This document shows positions 12,201-20,589 of a stretch of 64,000 nucleotides of DNA, one piece after another (the stretch's first letter is position 1; every line of letters starts with the position of its first letter). The position numbers were made by a program, and so were the translations under genes. Under the pieces are notes generated by a model. That model worked only from the letters and a program-made list of their open reading frames with translations, was not told the origin of the DNA and did not search any database. Source of the stretch: Sinotaia quadrata (taxonomy: Eukaryota > Mollusca > Gastropoda > Architaenioglossa > Viviparidae); the NCBI GenBank assembly GCA_028829895.1, contig CM054180.1, positions 100,290,635-100,354,634 of the forward strand. The letters are read 5' to 3'.

Positions 12201-12964
12201 GTCCATCTGGACTTGTTTACATTTGTTTGCTTCAACACAATGTCCTAACCTCCTTGACAGCAGTTACCACACTGGTTCCTGTTTACATTTGTCCACCTCA
12301 ATATCGCGTGTCCTAATCGTCCTTGATGGGTTTACCCTTTCCCCTCTCTATCTCTAGCCAGAAAGTGACTGTAGCAAACTTCCTTGATTGCAATTAGAGT
12401 TTAACAGTTTGACTGGGTATGGTCCTTTCTTTCGTCAGTACAGCGTGCGAGTAGTTAAATGTTAGCCCGAATCAATTAGTGACGATTTTGTCCGTCAAGC
12501 GTGACTGCGCTAACAGTAACAGTTTGACACTGCAAGGCCCTTTTAAAAAAAAATTTCTAAATGCCCTCAGGGCCGCATAATATCTGTTGGCGGGCCGCAT
12601 GCGGCCCGCGGGCCGTAGTTTGCCCACCCCTACTTTAGACTTTGTACAGTTAAACCGCGAAACGCTTCATCGTCAAATCTAATTCATCTGATCTGGGGTT
12701 TGCAGATTTGTATTCCTCTTGGACAAGAAAGCCCTGATCATGGAGTATAAAGACCCTAAGGACAAAAATGTCCCTAACACCATACGCCGACAGTCACGCA
12801 AGCTTGCTCGCGCTGTCCAGCGTCTAAGGCGTCAAGGCTGCACTCAAGTTCCTAATGTCAAGGTCAACAAGGGCAAGGCCCGAGTAAAGGTCGAACAGAA
12901 GCGGAAGAAAACGAAAAGCATGCGCAGAAGACGAGAAAGGAATAATAAGAAAATAAAGCATTAA
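214..12964 (+). CDS. C3: Complement C3-like thioester protein, 3' part (7 exons, spliced)
   Basis: Exons join 214-282, 2804-2909, 3834-3929, 5928-6011, 7098-7184, 8595-8739 and 12706-12964. Phases agree at every junction (0, 1, 1, 1, 1, 2) and every intron is GT-AG. The spliced product gives, in order, the end of the A2M receptor-binding (MG8) domain (FETSQRSVIFYVNE, then AKVQVYDYYNPG), the C3-type region with DERCTVFYKP and a cysteine cluster, and the C345C/NTR domain (CICPRMKVGSSYL). It ends in a Lys/Arg-rich tail. C3, C4 and C5 carry C345C at the C-terminus; CD109 and plain alpha-2-macroglobulins do not, which favours a C3-like call. In that family the secreted protein is cleaved and its thioester binds targets covalently. 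The thioester, anaphylatoxin and N-terminal MG domains lie upstream of the window and cannot be checked. C4 or C5 orthology is not excluded. Confidence 0.82.
1490..2235. repeat. Irregular minisatellite, intron A-B
   Basis: Degenerate tandem copies of an agtgtagaggayacarctcttt-type motif in nested units fill this stretch. The open frames across it are repeat artefacts. Confidence 0.85.
2590..2823. repeat. 40-bp tandem array reaching into exon B
   Basis: Five intronic copies of a 39-40 bp unit with the core cagatttctaacaaaaagaa, plus a sixth partial copy that is the real acceptor and start of exon B. Confidence 0.85.
2804..2909 (+). CDS. C3-like exon B (MG8 end, phase 0-1)
   Basis: Translation begins ISNKKKLCVKFRAKQ and ends AKVQVYDYYNPG, the typical end of the A2M receptor-binding domain. 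I placed the acceptor at ttttatag before ATTTCT; a second in-frame AG at 2817-2818 would remove five codons (ISNKK), and the longer form aligns better with C3. The exon's first 20 or so bases are also the tail of the 40-bp repeat unit that fills the end of the preceding intron. Confidence 0.8.
3296..3584. repeat. About 60-bp minisatellite, intron B-C
   Basis: Five copies of a unit containing gaagctttggcgtaacattt and a following cctgagataacat stretch, differing by small indels. Overlapping ORFs in all frames of the reverse strand come from the repeat. Confidence 0.85.
3834..3929 (+). CDS. C3-like exon C (cysteine anchor, phase 1-1)
   Basis: The acceptor is tttgtcag and the donor gtacat. Translation (D)ERCTVFYKPDNASGSLAN continues to a Cys-rich end (FCDEQKRICQCLEG). 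It corresponds to the ESCTRFYHP...CRCAE region of C3 that links MG8 to C345C. Confidence 0.82.
3955..4530. repeat. Minisatellite, intron C-D
   Basis: About nine degenerate copies of ttatatttaaggttggttta followed by gacatactctttatataagtt, starting shortly after the exon C donor. Confidence 0.8.
4778..4936. repeat. Long inverted repeat (68-bp arms, 23-bp loop)
   Basis: Arm 4778-4845 is the reverse complement of arm 4869-4936 with only two mismatches by my reading. The loop is 4846-4868. The 3' arm runs directly into the 54-bp array that follows. It could be a foldback or MITE-like insertion, or a hairpin made by local rearrangement; there is no coding content. Confidence 0.88.
4925..5165. repeat. 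About 54-bp minisatellite, intron C-D
   Basis: Five copies of a unit containing agtcaaattgtcactttaca and ggataattttaaggctggtg. The first copy overlaps the 3' arm of the hairpin. Confidence 0.82.
5515..5940. repeat. 46-bp tandem array reaching exon D
   Basis: Nine copies of a unit containing tctgctggctttcatcgggg and cggtgagtcttactaatgta. The last copy is the exon D acceptor. Most copies have lost the AG (tcgggg), but the copy at about 5875 keeps tcatcag followed 5 bp later by a donor-like ggtgagt. Confidence 0.85.
5928..6011 (+). CDS. C3-like exon D (linker into C345C, phase 1-1)
   Basis: In the frame set by the preceding exon it reads GRCGTCEEVWHQDEWTQF then YKYGCENSSN, giving the C-x-x-C and the cysteine that opens C345C. 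Reading the same DNA in another frame gives a longer open stretch starting upstream, but that frame breaks the phase and lacks the cysteines. The acceptor tcatcag is the last copy of a 46-bp intronic repeat. Confidence 0.78.
6480..6580. repeat. GGAT-rich simple repeat
   Basis: Interrupted run of ggat/ggatg units inside intron D-E. Confidence 0.7.
6785..7125. repeat. 47/49-bp tandem array reaching into exon E
   Basis: Copies start after AG at 6857, 6906, 6953, 7002 and 7049, with the real exon start at 7098. Unit lengths alternate 49 and 47 bp. Each copy contains cttacagtgattgtagtaaa. A sixth, diverged copy lies at about 6800. Confidence 0.9.
7098..7184 (+). CDS. C3-like exon E (C345C strand, phase 1-1)
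   Basis: Reads VIVVNIVDRDLEKPGFER then LLGVVDSVAYQ, matching the first beta-strand and following loop of the NTR fold. The acceptor is cttacag. Five upstream tandem copies repeat this acceptor plus the first 20-28 bases of the exon. Confidence 0.78.
7385..7675. repeat. Degenerate about 50-bp repeats, intron E-F
   Basis: Loose copies of a motif like atcaatgtaaactgtaatgc followed by tcttcaccagaaatcta. Divergence is high, so this is an old array. Confidence 0.6.
8050..8225. repeat. 29-bp tandem repeat, intron E-F
   Basis: Four near-identical copies of aacgagcgacaataaatagc-gtcaacatt plus diverged flanking copies. Confidence 0.8.
8595..8739 (+). CDS. C3-like exon F (C345C core, phase 1-2)
   Basis: Contains DSCICPRMKVGSSYLAML, the C-x-C and Y-L signature of NTR/C345C domains. 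The flanking acceptor ttttag and donor gtaag are both good. Upstream intron 5 carries degenerate repeats; downstream intron 6 is about 4 kb and holds a 48-bp minisatellite and a hAT transposon. Confidence 0.82.
8940..9665. repeat. 48-bp minisatellite, intron F-G
   Basis: About 13 copies of ctagtgtacatgtcacattt followed by ttcatctcttcctacaaactcactacat, some truncated. Because 48 is divisible by 3, long repeat-encoded ORFs appear on both strands; I do not regard these as proteins. Confidence 0.9.
9895..10095. repeat. Degenerate about 50-bp repeats
   Basis: Four to five loose copies of tatttctgaacaatgtaatg with a following ttaatataatgcttcca segment. Confidence 0.65.
10169..10176. repeat. Target-site duplication of the hAT element (left)
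   Basis: ctttagac, identical to 12633-12640. Confidence 0.9.
10177..12632 (-). mobile_element. hAT (Charlie-like) DNA transposon, decayed
   Basis: Left terminus caggggtgggcaaac and right terminus gtttgcccaccccta are inverted repeats. They are flanked by the 8-bp duplication ctttagac at 10169-10176 and 12633-12640. Subterminal sequences are GC-rich with ggggccgca/gcggcccgcggg motifs. The 2,456-bp element encodes a broken transposase on the - strand and lies in intron 6 of the C3-like gene, antisense to it. The CAGGGGTGGGC-type terminus and 8-bp duplication are typical of hAT elements of the Charlie group. Confidence 0.92.
10518..12206 (-). pseudogene. hAT transposase, broken into several frames
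   Basis: Open segments run 12206-11658, 11695-11381, 11433-11074 and 10775-10518, with overlaps that imply frameshifts near 11,690 and 11,400 and more damage at 10,775-11,070. Recognisable parts are LALDESTDV (first catalytic Asp), SVTNDGARALT (second Asp), LHCVIHQENMCK, SVRWLS, and the C-terminal dimerisation block STYICEQAFSCLKINKSKNR with LHAVMRISTSK. These resemble GTF2IRD2/ZBED-type Charlie transposases. The N-terminus begins at a remnant LKRHYQTKD, so the zinc finger that normally precedes it is missing. Not functional as read. Confidence 0.88.
12633..12640. repeat. Target-site duplication of the hAT element (right)
   Basis: ctttagac, identical to 10169-10176. Confidence 0.9.
12706..12964 (+). 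CDS. C3-like terminal exon with basic tail
   Basis: The acceptor ggtttgcag leads into VFVFLLDKKALIMEYKDPKD, the last strand of the NTR fold. About 70 residues follow, dominated by Lys and Arg (RRQSRKLARAVQRLRRQG, later KRKKTKSMRRRRERN) and ending at TAA 12962-12964. The basic tail is much longer than the few residues after C345C in vertebrate C3. It resembles tails of secreted NTR proteins that bind polyanions; that role is inference. An AATAAA lies about 100 bp downstream. Confidence 0.82.
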
Positions 12965-13067
12965 AACAACCTTTTTTTTTCAAAATATTTTGGTGCTTTT
13001 TCAAGGTGATTTTGTTTCAAGATGACAAATCATTAAATTACATAATTAATTTAATATTTCTCAGTTA

Positions 13068-13073
13068 AATAAA
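13068..13073 (+). promoter_or_regulatory. Poly(A) signal of the C3-like gene
   Basis: AATAAA about 100 bp after the stop codon is the first perfect hexamer downstream of the terminal exon apart from the one overlapping its last codons. Confidence 0.55.
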
Positions 13074-13079
13074 CTTTCT

Positions 13080-13630
13080 TTTAAAAGGCTGAATTCAGTC
13101 GCGTCAAAATTCCTGTCATGACCTTGTGATAATTAATTACATGAGCAGTTAGGATTAGGTGAAGAAGCAATGGAAGGCAGATGTGTTGTTAATGATAATA
13201 GTCTAAAAGTGTTACATATAAGATGAATTTTCACGAACCAAACATTACCAAATGAATATTTAGACTGGGACATTTTTGCCACCAAACAATATTCGAATAT
13301 AATTTTATATCGGTTTGCATTGCTTATGAAATATCTTATTTAATTTATATCTGTAAGTACACGTTTTTACGAGAAAGCAAATTTAGTATTAAAAACATCT
13401 AACCGTCTGTTAAAAGGTCTAACAGCCATGTCAGAAATGTGTCAGTTATTATTTACCAATTATTTACTACAAGCGGAACTTAAAGAATACTTTGTCTATT
13501 AATTCCTCGTTTTCCATTTTGTAAAAAATTGTTTCTGTTAAGTTTCATTTGTATTTTTAATTCAATTTTTATTTCAAATGAGAGAAATAATGTGCGCGCA
13601 CACACACACACACACACATACGCACGTGCG

Positions 13631-13665
<35 letters not shown>

Positions 13666-14450
13666 GTGTGCACACACACACACACACATACATGTGTGTG
13701 TGTGTGTGTGTGAATATTGTTTCGAGCATATTGTAGTTTAGAGGTTTTTAGCTTTACCGTAGTTTACTTGAGGATATTATTTTATGTATACTGTTGATAA
13801 TAAAAAAATATCAAATTGTTATTCTTCTTGTATTTTATTTAGTTAGCATTTACCTCATTCATCATAAATATTAATAAATATATTTTATTAAAATTAACAG
13901 TAAGTTCCAAGTAACACTACTTTTGCACATTGTCCATGCATGAAAAGAATGGATCGTGATTAATCTGAAGAAATGAAGGACCAAAGAGTTTGACAGATTG
14001 GTTAAAAGCGGCTGACACATACGATACGGGAGGTATAACTCTGAACCCCACAAAACCATTAACGAACAAGTGACATACAAATGACAAAACGATAGATCTG
14101 ACCTCAAACCAAGAACGGGACTCACCATTCATTGCGTCTTTCATTTAAAAAGACGAAAGATAAAGTATCCACACCTCACCTCCAACAACAAATCAAAGGC
14201 GTTAAGAATGAACCAGTAGTGTGCTTTAGCTGTAGCAAACCAGCCATATGAAACTTTATTGACCAGGTAATGTAAATGTCATAGAATGAAGTGGCACACA
14301 TTTTGTTTTAATGCATACATAAATTGACATTGTGTTCATGGTTGTGGAGTAGGATTAATAGTACTTCCTAGCCTGGTGAAGGAAAGTGACTACACTGGAG
14401 AGTTCCTAACAATCACTCTTGAGTGGTGTAAAAGATAAAAGTACCCATTG
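13080..14450. other. Intergenic, no gene supported
   Basis: Between the C3-like gene and GPCR unit 1. Apart from the microsatellite at 13.6 kb, I see only AT-rich sequence and a possible decayed Gag zinc-knuckle trace near 14,220-14,275. Confidence 0.6.
13595..13715. repeat. (CA)n/(CG)n/(TG)n microsatellite
   Basis: Alternating purine-pyrimidine tract of about 120 bp with central cgcgcgcg and a switch from CA to TG. It is a potential Z-DNA former. Confidence 0.85.
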
Positions 14451-14489
14451 TGATGGTAGATATAGATATCACGTATGTCGCGGAGGTGT

Positions 14490-14930
14490 GAGAATAAAAT
14501 ATGTTGAAAAGTGAGAGTGAAAGGTCCCTGAGGGGTGAGATTGAAATATTTTGGAGGTGTGAGAGTGAAAGGATGCTGAGGAGTGGAGAAAAATGTCTTT
14601 GAGAAGAGAGTGAAATATCGCTGAAGATTGAGAGTAAAACACTGGTGAGAAGAGAGTGAAATATCGCTGAAGATAGAGAGTAAAATGTCTTTAAGAAGTG
14701 AGTGTTAGAGGTCGCTGAGGTGTGATAGTGATAGGTCGCCCAGGATTGAGAGGAAAATGACTTTGAGAAGTGAGAGTGAAATTTGCTGAGGAGTGTAATT
14801 AAACGTCGCTGAGGAGTAAGAGTGAAATAACACTGAGAAATGAAATTGCACTGTTGTTGAGGAGTGGGAGTTAAATGTTGTTGAGGAATGAGAGTGAAAT
14901 GACGTTGAGTTTTGCAAGTGTAGTAACATT
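14490..14930. repeat. gagagtgaaatg minisatellite (unit 1)
   Basis: Degenerate tandem copies of a roughly 30-bp unit, ttgaggagtgagagtgaaat. Homologous arrays precede GPCR 2 and GPCR 3 at the same relative place. Confidence 0.8.
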
Positions 14931-15234
14931 TCTACTTAAATCTAAATGTCGATTTTTATGGAAGAAAATATCCAATGAAGAAAACTTGCGCACTGAACAT
15001 AAATAAATACACTTTCATATCATTTATTCCATCCATCTTTCCTGCTTCAAAACATATTTTAGCTTTTCCGAGAATACACGGACTAAAATTTTCATTTTCC
15101 TTTCTCAAAAATTGAAATACTTATGTCATGATTTTATCTCAAATGAGCAGGTTTAGAAATGATTAAATAATTATTAGTTAACACACACATGATCATATGT
15201 GCATACATATATATAAATATATATATATAAATTT

Positions 15235-15235
15235 T

Positions 15236-15285
<50 letters not shown>
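15235..15285. repeat. (TG)n microsatellite (unit 1)
   Basis: About 22 uninterrupted tg repeats. Confidence 0.9.
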
Positions 15286-15286
<1 letters not shown>

Positions 15287-15599
15287 GTCAAATACGAGCA
15301 AATAACGGTACACATAACGAAATGCTTCATAGCTAATCGTGATTTAGCGAGATAATTATTATTCTGACAAAGATGTTCTGACAATGTATTTTTCTTTTCA
15401 AATGTCAAATATTAAATTGCCTTTATACAAACAAACAAAGATAAAAGTGTTAAATAAACAAAATATTTTAAATTATCTTCTAATTTGAAAATAATGTTGG
15501 AATGATAAGTTTTTATATTTTTCCTGTATTAAAATCGCACCTAATTTCTTCGTAATCATAAATAATATAAACTCTGTCAGTTCTTAACATTTTGTAATT

Positions 15600-15808
15600 G
15601 TACAATTAGAATCACGTGTTAAGATCACTTTGTGTGTGCGTATGTGTCTGTAAGATAGCATGAATGCATTTGTGTATGTAAAATATATAATTAGTGTGCA
15701 TGTGTGTGTTTGTGTGAGTGTATGTGTGTGCAAGTTATGATGTGTGTGTATGTGTGTAAGACATGATGAGTGTGAGGAAGCATGTGTAAACGTGCGTGTA
15801 AGATAGAA

Positions 15809-15842
<34 letters not shown>

Positions 15843-16013
15843 CGCGCGCGCGTGCGTAAAATAGCATATTTTATGTGCGTGCGTGTGTGTACGATTGCAT
15901 ATTAATGTGTGTTAGAGTATCTGTATATGTGTGCGCAAGATATTGTATCTGTATGTAAGATAATATGATGTTTTGTTGTTAGATATCATGATCATGTGTG
16001 TATGTGTATATAC

Positions 16014-16085
<72 letters not shown>
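15600..16085. repeat. TG-rich stretch with (TG)n and (CG)n cores
   Basis: Interrupted tgtgtg runs with perfect cores at about 15,808-15,835 (leading into cgcgcg) and 16,018-16,080. The motif gtaagatagyatg recurs between them. Related stretches lie upstream of GPCR 2 and GPCR 3. Confidence 0.85.
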
Positions 16086-16088
<3 letters not shown>

Positions 16089-16599
16089 TCTAGAGAAGGT
16101 ACGAGTATGAGTGTTCTTTGTGTGTTTTCATTGAGAAATTTTCTGTAATTTAACATTCGTCAATGTTTTTTGCTGGAATGCACCACATCGATACACTGTA
16201 AAACATATGGTTAACTATAAATATTACGTCCAAAATTATTTGTTTAAAAAGAAAGGAACATTGCAAAACCAACATAGGTCTAATTAAAATAATAAATATT
16301 ATTTTTAAGCTTTAATTTGAATGATATATTATTATTTAAAATGACATTTACTTAGGAACAACAAGCCACCATCGCAAAGACTTTTCTGTTCAGCTAAAAT
16401 AAATCAACAATACAGCTTTTTACAATGGACAATACTTAGGGAAAGATATAACACTTTTTTTATAGCTCACCTCACTAATAGCTCTTTCTTCACATGATTA
16501 AAGCTTAATATTGTAAAAAAAAAAATTCTATCGGAAAATTTACGACTGCAAGCGAGAAATTATTTATAAAGTCTTTTTTCTTAATCATTATCATTTTTA

Positions 16600-16817
16600 T
16601 GACATTAAACCTATAAAGTAACAGCTACATGTTAATAATAAACCTCTGTAAGACAGTAATGCGTTGGATGGTGCTCTAGTCGTGATTCAGTGTACAGACA
16701 ATTGCTTTGTAACAAACTACATCATATGTTGTCTCCTTAGCGGACGTAAGATTTAAGATCAATGTTGGGAATTGAGAATATTACGTTGTCCCTCTGATTG
16801 CTAACGTATTACGTCAC
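16600..16817 (+). promoter_or_regulatory. Conserved promoter block of GPCR 1
   Basis: About 200 bp immediately upstream is nearly the same in all three units: TATAAAG (16612-16618), gtaatgcgttggwtggtg, gggaattgagaatattacgt, and a terminal TTACGTCA (16809-16816) resembling a CRE half-site pair. Conservation here exceeds that of the flanking DNA and supports a core promoter or 5' leader; the transcription start is not known. Confidence 0.6.
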
Positions 16818-18089
16818 ATGAGACTACTATGTCAAGGATTTATTGATAAAACCTGTGGGCCTACTACACTGAGCATGATAACTGTAGGATCAACTGATGA
16901 ATCTGGTGGGCCTGCCACACTGAAAATGATATACTCATCAACAAAAGTTGTGTTCGTTAGTAAAGACACGCCCCTCTCATGGTCAGCACCGACAAACAAG
17001 AGTGTCCTTCTGCAACGCGTAGGGTCGGAGCCATGGGAACCTCCCCTTGACCTAGTCACCTACGAATTTCAGAGCACGTTTGAAAAGTGCGTGTTTGGTG
17101 TGATACTCCCAGTTCTGTTCCTTATAAGCACGCCAACTAATTGTCTCAACATGGCAGTGTTCTACAAGCAAGGTCTCAAGGAAAGGATACATCTCTGTTT
17201 GTTTTGGCTCTCGGCCGTTGACCTTTTGCACATGACTCAAATGTTCTTCAATAAATTAGATATAATATATTTACTGATTATGAAAGCGCCAACTAGCACA
17301 AGTTTTTCTGGACAGTTCTTCATTAAGTACAAATTACTTATTCTTAACGGTTTTCCTTGGCTGTCAGCTTTCACCATCGCCATCATCGCTTGTGAACGAT
17401 GTTTGTGTATCGTCAGCCCTCTCCACGCCAGACACTTTATAAAAACGAAAACAATCACTTTTGTGCTTTTCATTTCATCTTCTCTCATTATGGGTTGCTT
17501 TTATGTGATCGGCATGAAATGGACTGTGGTAAACATATTCGACCCTCTGACTAATACTACTATTTCAAGGACGATTTTGAGCAAGGAGTACACAGAAAAT
17601 AAAGACATTATAGATGTATTTGAAGGCACTGTTTTTGGTTTGATTGTACCGGGATTCTGCGTCACAGTTGTCTCGGCTACCGCTGTAGTCACGATATTCA
17701 AATTGCAAAAGATGGCTGCTTGGCGAGATCGTTCTCTGACCTCGTCTTTCGACTTGATGTCATCACGTGACATAGCTCTCACGCGTACACTAGTTTTCAT
17801 TTGTATCATGTTTGTTTCTTGTTACACTCCTGCTGTTGGATTTCACAACGCTGTGCATATACACCCTGAATTACGATTAGGGGGACGCTTGGGATACAGC
17901 TACCGTTTGTTAGGAAATATCAGTCAACTGTGCATCTTCATAAACTCTTCATTCAGTTTTTTTGTCTATTACAGCACGGGCTCTAGATTCAGATATATGG
18001 CAAGAGGCATTATTTGTAGACTCGGCAAACCCGGAGCATTGTTCAACAGCACCAATGCACGAATGACAGATTCCATAGTTAGCACTTAA
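16818..18089 (+). CDS. Rhodopsin-like GPCR, paralogue 1 (423 aa)
   Basis: Intronless seven-helix receptor with an extracellular N-terminus of about 90 residues. Approximate helices: TM1 92-116 (TPTNCLNMAVF), TM2 126-146 (LCLFWLSAVDL with the conserved Asp), TM3 172-200 ending ERCLCIVSP in place of DRY, TM4 214-234, TM5 268-295, TM6 322-344 (SCYTPAV), and TM7 366-386 (INSSFSFFVYY in place of NPxxY). Candidate N-glycosylation sites are NKS near 60 and NTT near 246. No cysteine sits at the usual TM3 or ECL2 positions. The class resembles lineage-expanded gastropod chemosensory-type or orphan peptide-type receptors; the ligand is unknown. The ATG at 16818 is not conserved in paralogue 2 (ATC there); starts at 16875 or 16926 match the paralogues better. 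Confidence 0.85.
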   Translation: MRLLCQGFIDKTCGPTTLSMITVGSTDESGGPATLKMIYSSTKVVFVSKDTPLSWSAPTNKSVLLQRVGSEPWEPPLDLVTYEFQSTFEKCVFGVILPVLFLISTPTNCLNMAVFYKQGLKERIHLCLFWLSAVDLLHMTQMFFNKLDIIYLLIMKAPTSTSFSGQFFIKYKLLILNGFPWLSAFTIAIIACERCLCIVSPLHARHFIKTKTITFVLFISSSLIMGCFYVIGMKWTVVNIFDPLTNTTISRTILSKEYTENKDIIDVFEGTVFGLIVPGFCVTVVSATAVVTIFKLQKMAAWRDRSLTSSFDLMSSRDIALTRTLVFICIMFVSCYTPAVGFHNAVHIHPELRLGGRLGYSYRLLGNISQLCIFINSSFSFFVYYSTGSRFRYMARGIICRLGKPGALFNSTNARMTDSIVST

Positions 18090-18202
18090 AGCTGAGTCTT
18101 ATTGAAGTGCAGTAAACTTGTAATTTGCATCACTCGCGTTACCTTGAATACCCTTAGTTCCTCTTGCATTCCAAACTAAAGATATATTTAATTCTATGTC
18201 GA

Positions 18203-18208
18203 AATAAA
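18203..18208 (+). promoter_or_regulatory. Poly(A) signal candidate, GPCR 1
   Basis: AATAAA 114 bp after the stop. The closer hexamer used in paralogues 2 and 3 (gcaataaaa) is mutated to gcagtaaac here. Confidence 0.45.
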
Positions 18209-18719
18209 TGGACCCTGCTAAAATTAGTATTATTTTTATTATTACTTAACATATACCATTTTAATTTTGAAAATTCATAAAATGTTTATGACTCACCCAT
18301 GCCATCGTGATGTTTGGCCATTATTCTTTATGTAACTTGGTAATTTACTATTTTGAATAATTATAATTTGTTGTGTTTACTCCCTTTCTTTAATAACTTC
18401 AACTCCTTGTAATTCAACATTGATTTGTTGCATTCTTTTATTCAACACCTCCGAAAATCAAACAAGCATAAAAGAAAACAAAATAAAAAACAACAAAAAC
18501 ATCTCCTTCCCAATGCGAAATCTGTCCAGGCCGGAAGCGTTTCCCAAAATTAATAATAATAAAAGTCATGGTTCATAGGCAGGCATATTGTTAGGTAAAA
18601 TAGATGATTGGTAGATCGAGTCACATGATTAGGATGCATCCGAGATTGTCTATTTCCAGGAAAGCTTCTAAATAGCAAAATGTATGTAGGTGATACAGAA
18701 GAAGAATGAGTTTATGGAT

Positions 18720-19085
18720 GTATTCATCAATGGTCATTTATATATCACTGGACATTTATTTATCATCTGACATTTATTAATCATTTGATATTTATTAATC
18801 ATTGAAAATGTATGTCATTGGACATTTACATATAATTTTTAACGTTTATTTATCATTGGGTATTAAAAATCACTGGACATTTATATATCACTGGTCATTT
18901 ATATATCATTGGACATTTATTATATTTGACATTAATTTTTCGCTGGACATATACATATAATTTTTGGACATTGATATATCATTGAATATATATATATCAC
19001 TGAACATTTCTTTAGATATTTATATATTATTGGACATTTCTTTAGCATTGGATATTTATATATCACTCGACATAAAATTTGAACA
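18720..19085. repeat. attggacatttatatatca minisatellite
   Basis: About 15 degenerate copies of an 18-26 bp unit. A shorter version lies at 47,425-47,510 in unit 3. Confidence 0.75.
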
Positions 19086-19189
19086 ATGGACTAATATGAT
19101 TATTATAATAATATCAGAGGTCGTAACTGCTTATTCCTAGCAAGTTCCCGCAGATGCAAATTAATTCGCTTTCTTGGACTGGCATGCTA

Positions 19190-19625
19190 ATATTAACGTA
19201 TTTAAATGTACATACGATAGATATGGTATGTATGACAGTGGTATAAATAAATTAAATATTTATCTTCTTTCCAACTCAGAGAATTTTCTAATATGTTGTG
19301 TTTGTTAATAATTTGTTTTGAATGTTTAATTAAAAAGTCTAAATTGATAAGTAGTGTAAGGTTCTGAATGAATATTAACGACAACATGGGGTTCTTCTCT
19401 ATTTACAATACTGCCATTGTCCACATTATCGATGATTGTGACTGTTTTATTATTTTCTTGGGGCCTTTAGCGTGTGACAGCGATAAATGTTGAAGTCACA
19501 CTCGTAATTGTAATAGTATCACGTGTGAAAATTGTTTTTCTTATTTAATTGGTATAATTAAATTAGTTTAAATTAATGAAAAATCTTAGATAATCAGTAA
19601 ATTTCTTTTCCATCTAAAAGAGTTC
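19190..19625. other. AT-rich, nothing recognised
   Basis: No conserved coding or repeat signal beyond low complexity. Confidence 0.5.
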
Positions 19626-19627
19626 AA

Positions 19628-20041
19628 AGGCAGTATTCAGTGTCCAGCTAGCAGTGGAAAAGGGCAGTATTCAGTGTCCAGCTAGCAGTGGAAAAGGGCA
19701 GTATTCAGTGTCCAGCTAGCAGTGGAAAAGGGCAGTATTCAGTGTCCAGCTAGCAGTGGAAAAGGGCAGTATTCAATGTCCAGCTAGCAGTGGAAAAGGG
19801 CAGTATTCAGTGTCCAGCTAGCAGTGGAAAAGGGCAGTATTCAGTGTCCAGCTAGCAGTGGAAAAAGGCAGTATTCAGTGTCCAGCTAGCAGTGGAAAAG
19901 GGCAGTATTCAGTGTCCAGCTAGCAGTGGAAAAGGCAGTATTCAGTGTCCAGCTAGCAGTGGAAAAAGGCAGTATTCAGTGTCCAGCTAGCAGTGGAAAA
20001 AGGCAGTATTCAGTGTCCAGCTAGCAGTGGAAAAAGGCAGC
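19628..20041. repeat. 34-bp minisatellite, 12 copies
   Basis: Near-perfect copies of ggcagtattcagtgtccagc followed by tagcagtggaaaag. Variation is mainly the A-run length (33-34 bp) plus one G-to-A. The homogeneity points to recent expansion. Confidence 0.93.
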
Positions 20042-20234
20042 GTAATTTCACTCTCTCTATATAAGTGAATAAATTGTATTTATCTATGTCTGGTTTTATA
20101 AAAGAACAATATTATTAATGTTTATCTAATGGATAGATTTTTTTCACTTTAGACTACATGCTAAGTAAGTGAGTGTGAGGGGTAATCAAGTTAATTGAAC
20201 GATCACTAGGATCATTAAGAAGAAAAATCCTCAT

Positions 20235-20530
20235 CAACTGAGACGTAGAGTCGGCTTTAGTTATAATTAGTATTCACTGTGAGAAATGATGTAGAGTCGG
20301 CTTTAATTATAATTAGTATTCAATGTGAGAAATGATGTAGGGTCCGCTTTAATTATAATTAGTATTCAATGTGAGAAATGATGTAGGGTCCGCTTTAATT
20401 ATAATTAGTATTCAATGTGAGAAATGATGTACGGTCCGCTTTAATTATAATTAGTATTCAATGTGAGAAATAATCTAGAGTGGGCTTTAGTTATAATTAA
20501 TATTCATTGTGAGAAATAATCTTTAGTCTA
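20235..20530. repeat. About 47-bp minisatellite, 6 copies
   Basis: Copies of gtagggtccgctttaattat followed by aattagtattcaatgtgagaaatgat. Confidence 0.88.
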
Positions 20531-20589
20531 AGGGCTATAGTACATCTACCGAAATACTGAAAATTTCCCTTACAAGAGAAGTGGAGAAA

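Larger units (their letters stand above)
14450..19190. repeat. Segmental duplication unit 1 (GPCR 1)
   Basis: Shares with units 2 and 3 the gagagtgaaatg minisatellite, TG tracts, promoter block, receptor ORF and a 3' flank containing accggaagcg and ttaataataatagacgtcat-like sequence. The match to unit 3 continues to about 19,190 (atgcaaattaattcg). Flanks are more diverged than those between units 2 and 3. Confidence 0.75.

Noticed and set aside
14219..14275. Possible Gag zinc-knuckle remnant (CFSCSKP then, after a frameshift, HMKLY)
   Set aside because: Too short and broken; no other supporting element sequence seen nearby.
17052..17809. Long - strand ORFs opposite GPCR 1 (also opposite GPCR 2 and 3)
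   Set aside because: They mirror the sense coding frame, show no domain, and are present only because the sense gene is conserved.
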